Shown in pieces: positions 53,201-61,475 of a stretch of DNA of 64,000 nucleotides. The notes under the pieces are model-generated. The model made no database searches. It saw only the letters and a list, made by a program, of their open reading frames with translations, and had not been told where the DNA came from. Position 1 is the stretch's first letter; each line of letters opens with the position of its first letter. The stretch is from assembly GCF_012726345.1 (NCBI RefSeq), contig NZ_PTXN01000008.1, forward strand, positions 62,001-126,000, in the 5' to 3' direction. A program made the position numbers and the translations under genes. Origin of the DNA: Marinomonas sp. UCMA 3892 (GTDB lineage: Bacteria > Pseudomonadota > Gammaproteobacteria > Pseudomonadales > Marinomonadaceae).

Positions 53201-54125
53201 GTTTAGCGACCTAGTTGAAGAAAGTTTTGCAAAATTTGGTACCAAACAACATGAGCAAGAAGGTTTAACATCTTGGCCGGAGCAGGGCATTCCTGAGCGT
53301 CAGGAGATTAAACAAGCTGGAATTAAGGTCACGGCGTTCCCCGCTTTGGTGGCACAAGGCGATCATGTGTCACTTAAAATGTTTGATGATCAGAACACCG
53401 CGCTGGAAACCCATCGAAAAGGGGTGGTCACTTTGCTTAAACTTACATTGAGCAAAGAAATGCGTTATCTACAAAAGAACCTACCGCATCTTAAAGAATC
53501 TATGCTAATTTTTTCGCCATTAGGTCAAAAAGAAACCTTATTGGATGATTTGCTCAATGCGGTCTTAGACAAGGTTTTCTTGGATGGGCGTGCTTTGCCC
53601 CGCACAAAAGCAGAGTTTGAAAGTTGCCTAGTGAAAAATAAACCGCAATTGGTGAGCGTGGCGAACGATATGGCAGGACAGCTTTATCGCGTATTGTCAT
53701 CTTATCAAGGTGTGGCAAAAAGGATGAAAGGCAGTATTCCTCTGCCTTGGACACGAATTTACGGTGATATTAAAGTCCAACTAGAGCAGCTTATTTACCC
53801 TGGTTTTATTGGTAATACACCCTTGTTTTGGTTAGGGCAATTACCGCGTTATTTTAAAGGTATTGAAGTGCGTTTAGAGCGCTTTCAAAATCATCTGAAC
53901 AAAGAAAACCAATATGTGTCTGAATTAGAAATCCTTTGGCAAACTTATTTTAGACAGAAAAAAGCCCATGACGAAAAAGCCTTATATGATCCCGAGTTGA
54001 TCAAATACCGTTGGATGTTAGAGGAATATCGTATTTCTTTGTTTGCTCAGTCGGTTGGCACGTTAGAGCCTATTTCAGAGAAGCGCTTAAATAAGCAATG
54101 GCAAGAAGTTAAAAAATTGGTTTGA
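50250..54125 (+). CDS. hrpA: ATP-dependent RNA helicase HrpA
   Basis: 1291 residues from ATG 50250 (an upstream TTG at 50154 gives 32 extra residues without family likeness). A DEAH-box helicase: motif I GETGSGKTTQ, IGHTQPRRIAAR, motif II DEAH, motif VI QRAGRCGR, and the long C-terminal DUF3418 region seen in HrpA. E. coli HrpA unwinds RNA and acts in mRNA processing and ribosome rescue. The N-terminal residues (about 1-60) contain a coiled-coil-like segment. Confidence 0.93.
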   Translation: MPTNAVMTRDRHLIDQKQVQLSKRQKDGLPFDRMQAELNALIEKSETLYQARQSRMPKVTYDESLPVAARADEIIKAIQDNQVVIIAGETGSGKTTQLPKMCLQAGRGIAGLIGHTQPRRIAARSVAERISDELQVNLGEQVGFQVRFSDESNEETLIKLMTDGILLAEIQQDKRLYKYDTIIIDEAHERSLNIDFLLGYLKQVLVARPDLKVIVTSATIDVERFSEHFDNAPIIEVSGRTYPVEIRYQPLLSKSDSEELDEDQSMEQGILDAVELLIAEERQSGYRGAGDILVFLPGEREIRDTAEILRRAELRSTEVLPLYARLSASEQQRIFKSHTGRRIVLSTNVAETSLTVPGIRYVIDPGLARISRYSVRSKVQQLPIEKISQASANQRAGRCGRVADGICIRLYDEEGFNNRPEFTDPEIFRTNLASVILQMANLKLGAVEKFPFVEMPEKRMINDGYRALTELGALHKERLTPIGRQLAKLPIDPKLGRILIAAEQHSVLKEVAIIVSALSIADPRERPQDKKTQSDQAHAVDKDEDSDFLVFLNLWERFEEQRQALSQNQLRQYCRKQFLNFMRMREWRDIHRQIMIACKQLGFKEVQHEERHYEAIHRALLAGMFTQVANKMEDSKDMLGCRSRKLSIFPGSMLFKKPPQWIMAAELIETSKLYARVTARIDPAWIEEYAAPFVKRQYFDPHFERNQGRVMANEQVSLYGLIIVAKRRIDYGHVHPEDAREIFIRSGLVEGELRTKQAFFRKNKALMESLEAQEAKLRKRDILVDDETVFAFYNSRLPDHVRNLKSLEHFVKTSPDALLMTREDLINQDVSVDDLAFPDSFGLNGVALPIDYKFDPGQAADGATLKVPVGLLRQLSLEDLGWAVPGFIKERCEALLRALPKALRRRFVPIPQFVDRIYPNLSKDKGDLLEQLSLQIKRETLIDIPLNEWNADKLDSHLTLNLEVVDERGKVLGVGKNLAQLQTQFSDLVEESFAKFGTKQHEQEGLTSWPEQGIPERQEIKQAGIKVTAFPALVAQGDHVSLKMFDDQNTALETHRKGVVTLLKLTLSKEMRYLQKNLPHLKESMLIFSPLGQKETLLDDLLNAVLDKVFLDGRALPRTKAEFESCLVKNKPQLVSVANDMAGQLYRVLSSYQGVAKRMKGSIPLPWTRIYGDIKVQLEQLIYPGFIGNTPLFWLGQLPRYFKGIEVRLERFQNHLNKENQYVSELEILWQTYFRQKKAHDEKALYDPELIKYRWMLEEYRISLFAQSVGTLEPISEKRLNKQWQEVKKLV

Positions 54126-54190
54126 TTTTATAAATAAGGTTTTTTAGTCAGACGCTGGGCGTGAAGTCTAACAAGTTAAGGATAGTGAAA

Positions 54191-55081
54191 ATGTTTAAAG
54201 CAATCGGCACTTTACTTTTTGGCTCTTTGTTGTTGCTTGTGCAATCTTGTGCACAGGTGCCAGTAGAAACCAAAGAAGATCCATGGGAGGGCTTTAACCG
54301 TTCTATGTTTATCTTTAATGATGCGGTTGATGGTGCCATTTTAAAGCCTGTTGCTGAGGGATATAAGGCTATTACGCCTAACCCCGTACAGAGAGGTGTG
54401 AGCAACTTTTTCTCTAACCTTGGAGAAATCGGCAATATAACCAACAATCTATTGCAAGGGAAATGGGATGCAACAGCGTCGTCAACATTCCGCTTTCTGA
54501 TCAATAGTACCGCTGGCTGGTTGGGTCTTTTTGATGTGGCTAGCGAAATGGGGCTAAAAAAATACGATGAAGACTTTGGCCAAACGCTTGGCTATTGGGG
54601 TGTGTCATCTGGCCCTTATTTGGTATTACCATTTCTTGGTCCTTCTACTGTGCGTGATGGTTCAGGTTTGGCCATTAAATATGCGTACCTTGATGAAACA
54701 AGCATTCTCGACTTAAATGATGATGAGGAGCTTGGTTTATTAGCCTTAGACGTTGTGGAAACAAGAGCACGTTACCTCAATGCAGAAGGCATGATTGTTG
54801 GGGACAGGTACAGCTTTATCCGAGATGTGTATTTACAAAATAGAGCATATGAAGTTTACGATGGAAATCCACCAAAGAAACAAACTATCAAAAATACTGA
54901 TTCAGCAGACGATAGTTGGGGTGATGAAACTGAAAACGATAGCTGGGGTGATGATTCTGCGAGTGATAGCTGGGGGGATGAAGCTGAAGTCGATAGTTGG
55001 GGCGATGACTCTGCCGCAACAACGGATGGCAATATTTCGGTAGAGGGTGATATCACCGCAGACAGTAGTTGGTCCGAATAA
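54191..55081 (+). CDS. mlaA: MlaA (VacJ) outer-membrane lipoprotein with acidic repeat tail
   Basis: About 296 residues from ATG 54191 (AAGGA ribosome site 8 bases upstream); GTG 54161 would add ten residues. The lipobox VQSC gives a lipid-anchored protein. DPWEGFNRSMFIFNDAVDG and SSGPYLVLPFLGPSTVRDG are the MlaA signature blocks; it removes misplaced phospholipids from the outer leaflet together with MlaB-F. After about residue 230 there is an unusual tail with four copies of DSWGD followed by four variable residues. No other mla gene is near. It is co-directional with hrpA. Confidence 0.92.
   Translation: MFKAIGTLLFGSLLLLVQSCAQVPVETKEDPWEGFNRSMFIFNDAVDGAILKPVAEGYKAITPNPVQRGVSNFFSNLGEIGNITNNLLQGKWDATASSTFRFLINSTAGWLGLFDVASEMGLKKYDEDFGQTLGYWGVSSGPYLVLPFLGPSTVRDGSGLAIKYAYLDETSILDLNDDEELGLLALDVVETRARYLNAEGMIVGDRYSFIRDVYLQNRAYEVYDGNPPKKQTIKNTDSADDSWGDETENDSWGDDSASDSWGDEAEVDSWGDDSAATTDGNISVEGDITADSSWSE
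54911..55018 (+). repeat. Four 27-bp tandem repeats in the mlaA tail
   Basis: Four consecutive 27-bp units, each beginning GATAG(C/T)TGGGG, encode DSWGD plus four residues. The first ten bases are nearly constant and the second half varies, so the array evolves by duplication. Confidence 0.85.
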
Positions 55082-55095
55082 TCGAATTGATATGA

Positions 55096-56030
55096 ATGAA
55101 TAAGCGGCTGTCGACATCCCATTGGTTTAATGAAAGCCTTTTTAATGAAGCGCTAGTAAAAGGTTTTTTGCTAGTGATAGGCAGTTCTTGCCTTGTGCTG
55201 ATAGTGCTTAATGTAATGGCGGCAAAGTATCAAGTCGCATTGGCAGAAGCTATTCTGCTAATGCTGACCATCTGTGTATGGTTTTGCCCTATACAGTGGC
55301 GTCATTACAAGTGGGTTGTTTCGCTTTATGTAGCGTTTATCTTTGCCTGTATTTTAATCGGAATCAGCTTTTCTCCTTTGTATTCTGGTCGACAGGTTTG
55401 GGTGCTTATTTTCCCCATGACCTCCTATCTTATGTTGGGTAAACGCACAGGCTTTTGGTTGAGTGCTGTTTGCCTTTGTCTGGTTAGCACCATTCTATTT
55501 TTGCGCTTTTATGATGATTTTAAAGGCGGGCTAATTAGTATTGTCGTGAACTTGTTTCTAGCCTATGTCTTCTTATGGGGGCTAACTCACGGTGCCGAGC
55601 GAGTTCACAAGAAAATGTTATATGCTTTAAAGAAAATAGCTTCCACCGACCCTCTAACAGTGCTTGCCAATCGCCGTAATGTTAGTCAAAACTCGCAATA
55701 TCAACTTCAGCAAGTTACTGGGATGGGGGATGAATTAGCACTTTTTTTGATGGATCTAGATAATTTCAAAAAAATAAATGATATACATGGACATGAAGTT
55801 GGTGACGCGGTGCTGGTGGACTTTGCTGAGCGATTAAGGGCGCATTTTGCTAGTATGTAGATGACTCTCTATTTTATTTTGATGAGCTGGAAATTCATTA
55901 TACTGTGAGTATTGGCGTGTCTTGTAGTCAGAAAGGGCGTGGTGATTTTAAGCATTTATACAAAATTGCCGACCAGCAGTTATGCAAAGCAAAAAGCCTT
56001 GATCGGAATTGTGTTGTTTTAATGAATTAA
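55096..56030 (+). pseudogene. Diguanylate cyclase gene with the GGDEF region deleted
   Basis: The first frame (254 residues from ATG 55096) has five or so transmembrane helices, then the start of a GGDEF domain: STDPLTVLANRRN and FLMDLDNFKKINDIHGHEVGD. It ends at 55858-55860 without the GGDEF motif. A second frame from about 55875 to 56030 encodes the family's C-terminal end: HYTVSIGVSCSQ, then LYKIADQQLCKAKSLDRN. Roughly 45 codons, including GGDEF and the R.D..R. region, are missing and the frame shifts at the junction. The protein cannot make c-di-GMP and is a pseudogene. Confidence 0.85.
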
Positions 56031-56100
56031 GAGTTTAGGTGTTTTTGATGAGTTCATTTAATGAATCATTAGACGCTAGTAATAGATTGAGCCCAACATG

Positions 56101-56123
56101 AAGGAGCATTGTTAATGCTCCTT
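56101..56123 (-). terminator. Perfect 10-bp hairpin at the dehydrogenase 3' end
   Basis: AAGGAGCATT at 56101-56110 pairs with AATGCTCCTT at 56114-56123, loop GTT, overlapping the stop codon at 56122. No U-run follows, so termination would be weak. Confidence 0.5.
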
Positions 56124-57246
56124 AGCTTGCTTTCTTGAGACCACTATCTATTGCTAATGTGATCTTTAATAGTTTTCCAGAGTCCGTACCAATGTACAGC
56201 ACACCCGCTGAATCCTGAGCAATTGAGCGAAGACGTTCATCCAAATGTTCTAGGTAACGAGTTTCAGTTGTCTTGCCATTCTTATCAATTTTGATCTTGT
56301 TTAAATGTCTCAAAGCGAGCGCGGTAGAGAGGAAATCCCCGTTCCAGTTCGAAAATAACATGCCTTTGTAGCGCAGTAAGCTGCTTGGCGCGATGGAAGG
56401 AATAAACACCTTAATAGGATTATCTATACCATCCTTTTCGATACCATCCCCTACGCTAACAGGTCCCCAATACTCTTTCCCATGGGACACGATTGGCCAG
56501 CCGTAATTCGCACCTGGGCGTATTAGATTTATTTCATCTCCGCCTCTTGGGCCATGTTCATTTGACCATAACGTATGGGTATCTGTGTCGTAAAAAAGGC
56601 CTTGAGGATTGCGATGTCCGTAACTCCATATCTCATTACGAATGTTGGCATGAGTCACAAAAGGGTTGTCCCTTGGTACACTTCCATCTAAATTTAAACG
56701 AATAACGCTGCCCGCATGGTTTGTTAAATCTTGAGCATTCTCACGAACACCACGATCACCAACCGAGAAAAAGACATGCTCTTGGTTATCAAAGGCAATA
56801 CGTCCACCATAGTGCTTAGTTTCGCTTGTCGCTGAGTCTGTGACCAATAAATCATGCCATTCAGTTAGCTTGTTGTCAGCTAGTTTGGCTCTGGCTAATG
56901 TGGTTTTTGCACCATCATCGGTTGGTTTTGAATAAGTGAAATATAACCAACCTTGTTTTTTAAACTGCGGGGATTTTGCCACGTCTAGCAGGCCGCCTTG
57001 GCCTCGGTTATCCACTTCTGGAAGTCCTGTAAGGGCCTGCTTTTTACCCGTAGTTAAATCGACTTTATAGGCAGAACCTTTTTTGATTGTGACAATAGCT
57101 TCTTGATCATTAATTATGGCAATGCCCCAAGGTATGCCATCAAATTGAGTGATCTGATCAATGTTTAGTGAATCGTCAACGATAGCATCCGAGGCGCTAA
57201 CATTTAGCGCCATCAGGCCTGCTAAAAATAGAATCCAAGTTTTCAT
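56122..57246 (-). CDS. PQQ-dependent soluble aldose dehydrogenase (YliI/Asd type)
   Basis: A 374-residue periplasmic protein: Sec signal peptide (about residues 1-18) followed by a beta-propeller with the GDRGVRENAQDLTNHAGSV and YGHRNPQGLFYD blocks, NEHGPRGGDEINLI and the closing ANYGWPIVSHGKEY. These are hallmarks of PQQ-dependent sugar dehydrogenase family members. It oxidises aldoses and passes electrons to the respiratory chain. Genes for PQQ biosynthesis are not in the window. It is monocistronic. Confidence 0.9.
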   Translation of the reverse strand: MKTWILFLAGLMALNVSASDAIVDDSLNIDQITQFDGIPWGIAIINDQEAIVTIKKGSAYKVDLTTGKKQALTGLPEVDNRGQGGLLDVAKSPQFKKQGWLYFTYSKPTDDGAKTTLARAKLADNKLTEWHDLLVTDSATSETKHYGGRIAFDNQEHVFFSVGDRGVRENAQDLTNHAGSVIRLNLDGSVPRDNPFVTHANIRNEIWSYGHRNPQGLFYDTDTHTLWSNEHGPRGGDEINLIRPGANYGWPIVSHGKEYWGPVSVGDGIEKDGIDNPIKVFIPSIAPSSLLRYKGMLFSNWNGDFLSTALALRHLNKIKIDKNGKTTETRYLEHLDERLRSIAQDSAGVLYIGTDSGKLLKITLAIDSGLKKAS

Positions 57247-57454
57247 AAAGGCGACCTCTTACCGCGAATTTCAGTGAAGTATATAGAAAATAGTCGCAAG
57301 ATGAGGGTTTTGGAAGGCATTTCCTTAACAATTGCCGATTGCTTGCCTAGTTGGATAAAGTATTCAGCGAAGCGTTAATTAAGGTCTTAAAGCATGTTTT
57401 TTGATGGGATCATGCAAATAGTAGCTACTTAAAGTAACTATCTAAATTGAAGAT

Positions 57455-57985
57455 CTAAAGTGACGATCCGAAGTAGCGTTCGTTTTCAGCAACATGTCGA
57501 GTCACCACTGCATTAGCGGCAATAATGGCATTATTGCCAATTTCAATACCGGGTAGGATTTTGGCTCCGCCGCCAATCCAGACTTTATTGCCAATAGTAA
57601 TAGGACGAGCAAAGCATTCGCCAGAGGCCCGTAAGTCAGCATCCCTAGGATGATCAACCGTATAAAAGTGAACGCCGGGACCGATTAAGACATCGTCACC
57701 GATATGAATTTTAGCGCTGTCTAAAAAAATACATTGGAAATTAATGAACACTCGTTCACCAAGATGAATTTGCGAACCATAATCACATTGAAAGCCCGGT
57801 TCAATCACCACACTACCAAATTCTGCAAACAAACGCGTAACATGACGAAGATTACCCTTACTTGGGTGCGCATTGAATTTAGCACAGGCAAGACGAGCCG
57901 CTTCCCGTCGTAATCTAAGATCAAGGTCGATCCCATTGAAGGATTCACCTTGAACCATCTTTTCAAATTCTGTCTGCTTGTTCAT
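57455..57985 (-). CDS. Sugar O-acetyltransferase (maltose/galactoside type)
   Basis: A 176-residue left-handed beta-helix acetyltransferase (hexapeptide repeats such as IGDDVLIGPGVHF and IGNKVWIGGGAKI). The catalytic His lies in YTVDHPRDADLR. It is the NodL/Maa/LacA type, acetylating a sugar with acetyl-CoA, probably for detoxification of excess sugars. An N-terminal extension (about 1-25) is the family's short helical cap. It precedes tal by 90 bp but in the same direction; a terminator lies between. Confidence 0.88.
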   Translation of the reverse strand: MNKQTEFEKMVQGESFNGIDLDLRLRREAARLACAKFNAHPSKGNLRHVTRLFAEFGSVVIEPGFQCDYGSQIHLGERVFINFQCIFLDSAKIHIGDDVLIGPGVHFYTVDHPRDADLRASGECFARPITIGNKVWIGGGAKILPGIEIGNNAIIAANAVVTRHVAENERYFGSSL

Positions 57986-58015
57986 CGATTCACTGTCTAA
58001 AAGTATGTAAAAGCC

Positions 58016-58046
58016 TACAAAAAACGCGACCTAAGTCGCGTTTTTA
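58016..58046 (-). terminator. Terminator after tal
   Basis: An 8-bp stem (ACGCGAC/GTCGCGT) with a 4-nt loop flanked by A and T runs, 28 bp beyond the tal stop on the minus strand. Confidence 0.85.
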
Positions 58047-58073
58047 AAGAGCGCCGAAACGCAGTCGTGCTGA

Positions 58074-59024
58074 TTAAAGCATAGAACGTAGTGTTTCTTC
58101 TAGCTTACGCTGATCGGCAGCGAAGTTACGAATGCCTTCAGACAATTTCTCAGTCGCCATCGCATCTTCGTTCATTGCCCAACGGAATGCCGCTTCTGTG
58201 ATTGCTGCAGGCGCTGCTTTCACGTCTGTAGTTGGCACTAATTTACGCTCAAGTTTGCCTTCGTCTTTTTTCAACTCTTCAAGCAGGTTAGGGCTGATAG
58301 TCAAACGGTCACAGCCAGCAAGTTGCTCGATTTCACCGATGTTACGGAAGCTCGCGCCCATTACTACAGTTTGGTAGCCGTGCTGCTTGTAGTAGTTGTA
58401 GATTTCAGTCACAGATACAACACCTGGATCAGTCTCAGCTGTGTACTCTTGGCCAGTCGATTTTTTGTACCAATCAAGGATACGACCAACGAATGGAGAA
58501 ATCAGGTAAACGCCAGCTTCAGCACAGGCTTGCGCTTGAGCAAAAGAGAAAAGCAAAGTCAGGTTACAGTTGATGCCTTCTTTTTCTAGCTCTTCTGCTG
58601 CCTTGATGCCTTCCCAGGTAGACGCGGCTTTAATCAACACGCGGTCACGTGATACGCCAGCTTCTTCATATAGTGCAATCAGTTTACGTGCTTTCGCTAG
58701 TGTCGCTTCTTTGTCAAAAGACAAACGTGCATCTACTTCTGTAGAAATACGGCCAGGAACGTATTTTAGAATTTCAGTACCAACAATAACGGCAAGTTTG
58801 TCACCTGCGTCTAGAACTTGTTGATCTTTATCGTTGCTTTGTGTTTTTGCCCAAGCAACCGCTTGATCTAGGAAAGGGGCATACTCTGGAATTTGTGCAG
58901 CTTTAAGCATCAAAGACGGATTTGTTGTCGCATCTTGTGGTAAAAAATCTTTGATTGCCGTGATATCACCGGTGTCGGCCACAATGGTCGTGAACTCTTT
59001 TAACTGAGATAACTTATTGCTCAT
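58074..59024 (-). CDS. tal: Transaldolase B
   Basis: A 316-residue class I aldolase of the TalB type: [12 protein letters not shown] near residue 30 and the Schiff-base lysine in [13 protein letters not shown] (about residue 131). It interconverts sedoheptulose 7-phosphate and glyceraldehyde 3-phosphate with erythrose 4-phosphate and fructose 6-phosphate, which also supplies the pathway carbon. It lies 5 bp after dusA in the same direction, so dusA and tal are probably one transcript. Confidence 0.96.
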   Translation of the reverse strand: MSNKLSQLKEFTTIVADTGDITAIKDFLPQDATTNPSLMLKAAQIPEYAPFLDQAVAWAKTQSNDKDQQVLDAGDKLAVIVGTEILKYVPGRISTEVDARLSFDKEATLAKARKLIALYEEAGVSRDRVLIKAASTWEGIKAAEELEKEGINCNLTLLFSFAQAQACAEAGVYLISPFVGRILDWYKKSTGQEYTAETDPGVVSVTEIYNYYKQHGYQTVVMGASFRNIGEIEQLAGCDRLTISPNLLEELKKDEGKLERKLVPTTDVKAAPAAITEAAFRWAMNEDAMATEKLSEGIRNFAADQRKLEETLRSML

Positions 59025-59029
59025 TGCTC

Positions 59030-60055
59030 TTATCCTTTGCGTTGATGATTTTTGACCAATTCAATGGCCTCTAATAATACATTTACCTGTGCGTCAGCTT
59101 TATGACCATTTTCAGACAAGTAGCGACGGAACTGTTTGCCGCCGGCTTCACCCTGAAAAATACCCAAAATGTGTCGGGTTAGGTGCATCAAGCGTTCGCC
59201 TTCTTGCAGCTTGCGTTCAACATAAGGAACGAAAGCTTCTAGTGCCTCGTAGCGATCATTAACCAAAGCTTGACCGCCAAATAATACTTCGTCGACTTGG
59301 CTTAAAATCCATGGATTATGGTATGCCTCACGGCCAACCATAACGCCATCTACGTGCGCTAACTGTTCTTTGCATTCATCTAATGTTTTTATGCCACCGT
59401 TTATAATGATTTCAAGGTCTGGGAAATCTTTCTTTAACTGATGCACATAATGATATTTGAGCGGCGGTACTTCGCGGTTTTCTTTCGGGCTCAAGCCTTC
59501 CAAAATTGCATTGCGGGCATGGACAATAAAAGTCGTCACGCCAGTAGTGGCGACATCGCCAACAAAATCTCGTACTACGCTGTAATCTTCCTGATCATCC
59601 AAACCAATGCGATGTTTGATCGTCACTGGAATAGAGCAGTTGTCCTGCATGGCGCGCATGGCATCTTTTACCTTATCAGGGTAAGCCATTAAACAGGCAC
59701 CGATTAAACTATTTTGCACTCTATCGCTTGGGCAACCGACATTAAGATTAACCTCATCAAAGCCAGCTTGCTGCGCCATTTTTGCGCATTTACCCAACGC
59801 AACAGCGTCAGATCCACCTAATTGCAGCGCAATAGGGTGCTCACACTCATCATAACGTAAGAATCTTTCAGGATGATTGCCCTGAAGCAGCGCGCCAGTG
59901 GTCACCATCTCAGTATAAAGCAAGGTATTCTTGCTCAAAGTTCTCGTAAAAACTCGGTAATCGGACGTAGTCCAATCCATCATCGGGGCAATGGAAAAGC
60001 GACGATCAAGCTTATTGCTTGGGTTTACTGGGGTTGCCCCGTTATCTAGTGACAT
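59030..60055 (-). CDS. dusA: tRNA-dihydrouridine(20/20a) synthase
   Basis: A 341-residue FMN enzyme with [13 protein letters not shown] near the N-terminus, ELNVGCPS-like [11 protein letters not shown] with the catalytic Cys, and [10 protein letters not shown]. It reduces uridine at positions 20 and 20a in tRNA. dusA's 5' end is a known integration target for prophages and islands, and accessory phage-like genes begin right upstream of it. It is the first gene of the dusA-tal unit. Confidence 0.95.
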   Translation of the reverse strand: MSLDNGATPVNPSNKLDRRFSIAPMMDWTTSDYRVFTRTLSKNTLLYTEMVTTGALLQGNHPERFLRYDECEHPIALQLGGSDAVALGKCAKMAQQAGFDEVNLNVGCPSDRVQNSLIGACLMAYPDKVKDAMRAMQDNCSIPVTIKHRIGLDDQEDYSVVRDFVGDVATTGVTTFIVHARNAILEGLSPKENREVPPLKYHYVHQLKKDFPDLEIIINGGIKTLDECKEQLAHVDGVMVGREAYHNPWILSQVDEVLFGGQALVNDRYEALEAFVPYVERKLQEGERLMHLTRHILGIFQGEAGGKQFRRYLSENGHKADAQVNVLLEAIELVKNHQRKG

Positions 60056-60347
60056 GCTTCTACTATCGAATTAATTCAAAAAAGCGCCGCAACCTAGGGA
60101 AATGCCCCCAGCGACTGATGAGTCACATTATGTCATAAAATTACAAGATATCTAAGAGTCTAAGGGAAACATTGAGGTTTAAAAGGTGAAAGTGGCATGA
60201 AAGGCAACTGGTCCATCGACAACGCCACCGCACGAGCCGACAGCAAAGTAGGGTATAGGTGTGTTGAGGTGGTTTGGGTTTAATATTTTGGGGATTTAAA
60301 TGAAAAATAGCTTAATTTTTATCTGATCCCAATAGATTCGATATAAA
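60056..60347. other. Spacer between dusA and the toxin gene
   Basis: 292 bp. A short GC-richer patch contains a 28-codon open frame at 60197-60283 (MKGNWSIDNATARADSKVGY...), composition unlike its AT-rich surroundings; its end recalls the last residues of formylglycine-generating enzyme-like proteins, but it is too short to assign. No integrase, tRNA or clear attachment repeat was found. Confidence 0.35.
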
Positions 60348-60854
60348 CTAATACTTTTCCCGAAATCTCTTAGCGGCGGCAATCATGTTGCTTTGAATAA
60401 TCGCATCATTGAGCTTGTCATGAGCTGGTGGGTCTTCAACAGCTAAGATGCAAAAATAATTTTGATTAAATAAACCTCTGCAATAGATTATAAAGCGATC
60501 ACTAGTGCGAAACTCTTGGGCTTTATTGCGCCAGTTTTTGTGATTTAGTTCAGTGCTGGTAGTAGCTATATGGATATGCCAAATATCTGAATAAACTGCT
60601 TCATCAGGCCTATCGTTCGGCTTGTCTTTGCCAAAGTAGGGTATATCAAGTGGGTAAGAGGTTAAGTTATGTTCGGCTATTAGATTTGGTTTTGCTATTT
60701 TATTAGCTACCTCACGAACTAGGCGATCTAGCTTGTACGCTTTGAGATCTAACTGAAACTTATTAAGTTGTTCACGGGCTGTATAATAATGCTCTAAAGA
60801 CGGGTAGTTATCGGGCTCGTTTAGTTCTGGGAACAAAAATACTTTTACTTCCAT
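60348..60854 (-). CDS. YafO-like ribonuclease toxin
   Basis: A 168-residue protein whose C-terminal 80 residues follow the YafO pattern: WHIHIATTSTELNHKNWRNK, then DRFIIYCRGLFNQNYFCILAV and final AAAKRFREKY. E. coli YafO is a ribosome-associated mRNA endonuclease induced with the SOS dinB operon. The N-terminal 70 residues (leader helix KFQLDLKAYKLDRLVR) are longer than in YafO. It lies 17 bp downstream of a small gene that is the likely antitoxin, as expected for a type II pair with antitoxin first. Confidence 0.72.
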   Translation of the reverse strand: MEVKVFLFPELNEPDNYPSLEHYYTAREQLNKFQLDLKAYKLDRLVREVANKIAKPNLIAEHNLTSYPLDIPYFGKDKPNDRPDEAVYSDIWHIHIATTSTELNHKNWRNKAQEFRTSDRFIIYCRGLFNQNYFCILAVEDPPAHDKLNDAIIQSNMIAAAKRFREKY

Positions 60855-60871
60855 GTACTTTAATTAAGAAG

Positions 60872-61135
60872 TTAAACGAAACTCCAATCCTCATCTTTGT
60901 AATCCGAATTAGGCTTTTGGCTGTAAGCTTTTATGCTAGCTTCAGCTAAGATACGAACTGACTCATCAGATGGCATATAAGCTCTAGTAGATTCGTTACG
61001 CGCAGAAACGCCCCCTGTTATTTCAGGGCTAACTTTTGGTGCTGAACGACGAGAAAGCCCTTTCATACGATGAAATCCTCTTTTTTGTTCAGCTTTAACA
61101 AAGTTAAATGTTGTAGCGCTCATAGTCATCACCAT
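60872..61135 (-). CDS. Putative antitoxin of the YafO-like toxin
   Basis: An 87-residue protein with a basic Ser/Thr/Arg-rich middle (HRMKGLSRRSAPKVSPEITG) and a helical then acidic C-terminus (ESVRILAEASIKAYSQKPN, KDEDWSFV). It does not look like YafN (Phd/RelB type), so the partner is unfamiliar. The C-terminal acidic residues could wrap the toxin. The frame starts at ATG 61135 but ATG 61123 is also possible. A dyad operator lies 5 bp upstream, suggesting autoregulation. Confidence 0.6.
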   Translation of the reverse strand: MVMTMSATTFNFVKAEQKRGFHRMKGLSRRSAPKVSPEITGGVSARNESTRAYMPSDESVRILAEASIKAYSQKPNSDYKDEDWSFV

Positions 61136-61139
61136 TGTG

Positions 61140-61166
61140 TTAATACATCTACAAGTATCGTATTAA
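61140..61166 (-). promoter_or_regulatory. Dyad operator of the toxin-antitoxin pair
   Basis: A 7-bp perfect inverted repeat TTAATAC (61140-61146) and GTATTAA (61160-61166) with a 13-nt spacer that itself contains TAC...GTA pairs. It lies just before the putative antitoxin start, the position of autoregulatory sites in type II modules. Confidence 0.55.
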
Positions 61167-61199
61167 TATAATCAAAGTGCAAATTTACCAGAAGGCTAA

Positions 61200-61475
61200 A
61201 TTGTGTTCAATTGAAACAATGTGCAAGCAGTAAAGATTGATATTTTCCATCTTGCTTTTCCTGATCTACTATCCGTTTTGAGGCGTCGAAGCCTCTTTGC
61301 ACAAGTCGGTAAGCCCCAACCCCGTTAGCGTTGGTTTTTCTGTGTCTGCAATTTATGCAGTTGCAAAGGCGCATTATTGCGTTGGGAGGGCGAGGAATAA
61401 AATACCCGCAAGGGAAATAACTTCGCCTGGACTTGTGCAGGTTTTGAATCTCCCGACACCCTTCTTCGAAAGAGG
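61200..61475 (+). other. Structured region upstream of the Rha gene (hairpin series)
   Basis: Four hairpins occur close together: 61280-61295 (GAGGC/GCCTC), 61316-61334 (CCAAC/GTTGG followed by T5), 61346-61360 (CTGCA/TGCAG) and 61457-61478 (CACCC/GGGTG). A 60-codon plus-strand frame (61297-61479) spans them with a protein-like end (LNLPTPFFERG); it may be a small phage gene of the Ash/Icd type, but I cannot decide between small protein and non-coding RNA. Confidence 0.4.

Noticed and set aside
54795..55122. Out-of-frame and reverse frames over the mlaA tail repeats
   Set aside because: They are shadows of the 27-bp repeats, which keep three-fold periodicity in every frame.
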